Below are positions 63,047 through 64,000 of a DNA stretch of 64,000 bases, one piece after another. The position numbers and the translations under genes were made by a program. The DNA comes from Acidovorax radicis (GTDB taxonomy: Bacteria > Pseudomonadota > Gammaproteobacteria > Burkholderiales > Burkholderiaceae_C). The stretch covers positions 1,302,001 through 1,366,000 of the forward strand of contig NZ_CP075184.1 in NCBI RefSeq assembly GCF_020510705.1. The letters are read 5' to 3'. Position 1 is the first letter of the stretch. Each line of letters opens with the position of its first letter. Under the pieces are notes generated by a model, which searched no databases, had not been told where the DNA came from, and saw nothing but the letters and a program-made list of their open reading frames with translations.

Positions 63047-64000
63047 TTATTGGCTGATCTCTAGCATCACTACGTGCCCTTGTGCGGCAGGCCACGTTTG
63101 GCCGGTGACGCGCTCGCCATTGAATTCCGCCGTGATTGATCGCAGCCCGCCAGCAGGCTTCACTTTGGCGGTGGCCGCACCGGCGCCCGCAGGCACGCCG
63201 GCTGGCGGTGCATCATCCAGCAGCATCTTGTCGCGCGCCGGGTCCAGATAGCCGCGTGGGCGGTTCATTGTCGCAACGCTTTCGGCGCTTTTGTCGGCGT
63301 CGGCGATGCGCTCGGCGCGCAGGTGGATGAGGTTGCTGCTGCGCGGAAAGCCGCTGCGGTAGATGTGGGTGGTGGCGTAGCCGGGGGCGGTGATCACAAA
63401 CTCGATGGGCGAGCCGGTGGGGACGGCCAGTGGCCCCCATTGGCCATCCGCTCCCACTGTTTTGCGCAGCAGGGCATTGCCCGTGCGGGTGCCGGTGGCG
63501 GGGTCGGTGGCATACACCTCCAGCTGCGCGCCCGCCAGGGGCAGGTTGTTGCTGAAGTTGCCGGTCTTGGGGTCTGCAGAATCCACGCCCAGGCCCGTGA
63601 CCTTGCCGTTCAGTACCACGGATTTTTCGGTCGCAATGTTGGTGCGTGCTGGTGCCTTGCCGGTTATGAAGCGATAGGTGGCTTCAAACGCCGCGGGGGA
63701 GTACGACGTCTCGCGGTGGTCGATGCGCGGGATGACTACGTTGGTGGCGCCTTTGAGTTCGGGGCCTGCTGCGGTCACGTGGGTGGGCGTGCCTTTCTGG
63801 CCGATCCACAGGCCGTCGGGCTGGGCGAACTTGTCGTTGTTGTCCGAGCGGATGGTCATCCACTGCACGGGGCCGCTCACTTCGTCACCCGCTGCATTTT
63901 TGGGGGCGTTCAAGGCGGTGAGGAAGGGGCCGGTGCCCGAGAACTCGTTGCCTTCGCGCACCCCAGGGGTCGCCCACACGCCGTGGTTGGGCGTGCCGCC
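63047..64000 (-). CDS. Lipase/esterase-like alpha/beta hydrolase, partial (5' end outside window)
   Basis: The frame is open to the right edge, so the N-terminus is missing. The visible part starts GGTPNHGVWATPGVREG, resembling the region after the nucleophile elbow in bacterial triacylglycerol lipases. VVIPRIDHRETSYSPAAFE then carries the probable catalytic His (DHRE), and beta-rich repeats follow (NLPLAGAQLEVYATDPATG, VITAPGYATTHIYRSGFP) to the end. The latter look like carboxypeptidase-regulatory-like domains. Exported lipases of this type occur in Comamonadaceae. The assignment rests on the central motifs only. Confidence 0.7.
   Translation of the reverse strand, partial: GGTPNHGVWATPGVREGNEFSGTGPFLTALNAPKNAAGDEVSGPVQWMTIRSDNNDKFAQPDGLWIGQKGTPTHVTAAGPELKGATNVVIPRIDHRETSYSPAAFEATYRFITGKAPARTNIATEKSVVLNGKVTGLGVDSADPKTGNFSNNLPLAGAQLEVYATDPATGTRTGNALLRKTVGADGQWGPLAVPTGSPIEFVITAPGYATTHIYRSGFPRSSNLIHLRAERIADADKSAESVATMNRPRGYLDPARDKMLLDDAPPAGVPAGAGAATAKVKPAGGLRSITAEFNGERVTGQTWPAAQGHVVMLEISQ

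Noticed and set aside
1..64000. tRNA, rRNA, CRISPR array, prophage or complete insertion sequence
   Set aside because: None recognised by eye; no transposase, integrase or Cas protein is encoded in the window.

Overview
The window is G+C-rich bacterial chromosome, densely packed with genes on both strands. The gene set points to a betaproteobacterium of the Comamonadaceae, probably close to Acidovorax: TctA/TctB transport proteins, an IPTL-CTERM protein, a long TrpS, an RpfE-like gene beside recJ, and LolC/LolD. The family-level placement is an inference from gene content and repeat type; no rRNA or tRNA gene was recognised that could confirm it.

Layout. 1-4.7 kb (minus strand) is a signalling cluster: an FGE-like lipoprotein, an OmpR-type regulator, a LysM/FecR protein and the start of a CHASE2 sensor that runs off the left edge. 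5-17 kb holds trpS, an M50 peptidase, a damaged chemoreceptor, a YrdC/Sua5-family protein, a PHP phosphatase, an intact chemoreceptor, recJ, an RpfE-like gene and lolC-lolD. 17.0-17.8 kb is a gene-free nested palindrome between convergent genes. 17.8-22.1 kb (minus) carries a VWA/DUF58/MoxR group and a membrane-anchored HtrA-like protease. 22.2-31.4 kb (plus) holds tatD, a frameshifted DNA glycosylase, a spermidine-synthase-like gene, an orphan GspE/PilB ATPase, tctB-tctA, a DUF3422 gene and a DMT exporter.

31.5-46.6 kb holds an M48 protease with an SH3 partner, an SDR lacking the usual catalytic residues, a TRAP-type binding protein coupled to a GGDEF-EAL protein, dmeF-ynfA, a second DMT exporter, quinone oxidoreductase-Nudix, a nucleoside-diphosphate-sugar epimerase-like gene with a frameshifted divergent LysR gene, and an intact LysR gene divergent from a bile-acid-symporter-family gene. 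46.7-53.5 kb (minus) holds a Na/Pi cotransporter and the ribF-ileS-lspA group. 53.6-64 kb holds an HNH endonuclease, a TPR-methyltransferase, a 7TM-DISM kinase divergent from its regulator, a large IPTL-CTERM surface protein, a DUF3617 protein with a His-Ser tail, and a partial lipase-like gene.

The most striking unexplained structure is a short palindromic repeat of about 50 bp, found by eye in 13 copies. Its core is AGCGCTTAT..ATAAGCGC, followed by AGCTAT and an A/T-rich tail. Most copies lie between genes, but several sit inside coding sequence (ileS, Nudix, SDR, DMT exporter), and one supplies both the stop codon of the RpfE-like gene and the start codon of recJ. Two copies form the outer ends of the large palindrome at 17 kb. 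Three genes look broken (chemoreceptor, deoxyinosine glycosylase, LysR regulator). Either this strain has recent pseudogenes or the assembly has small errors at those points.
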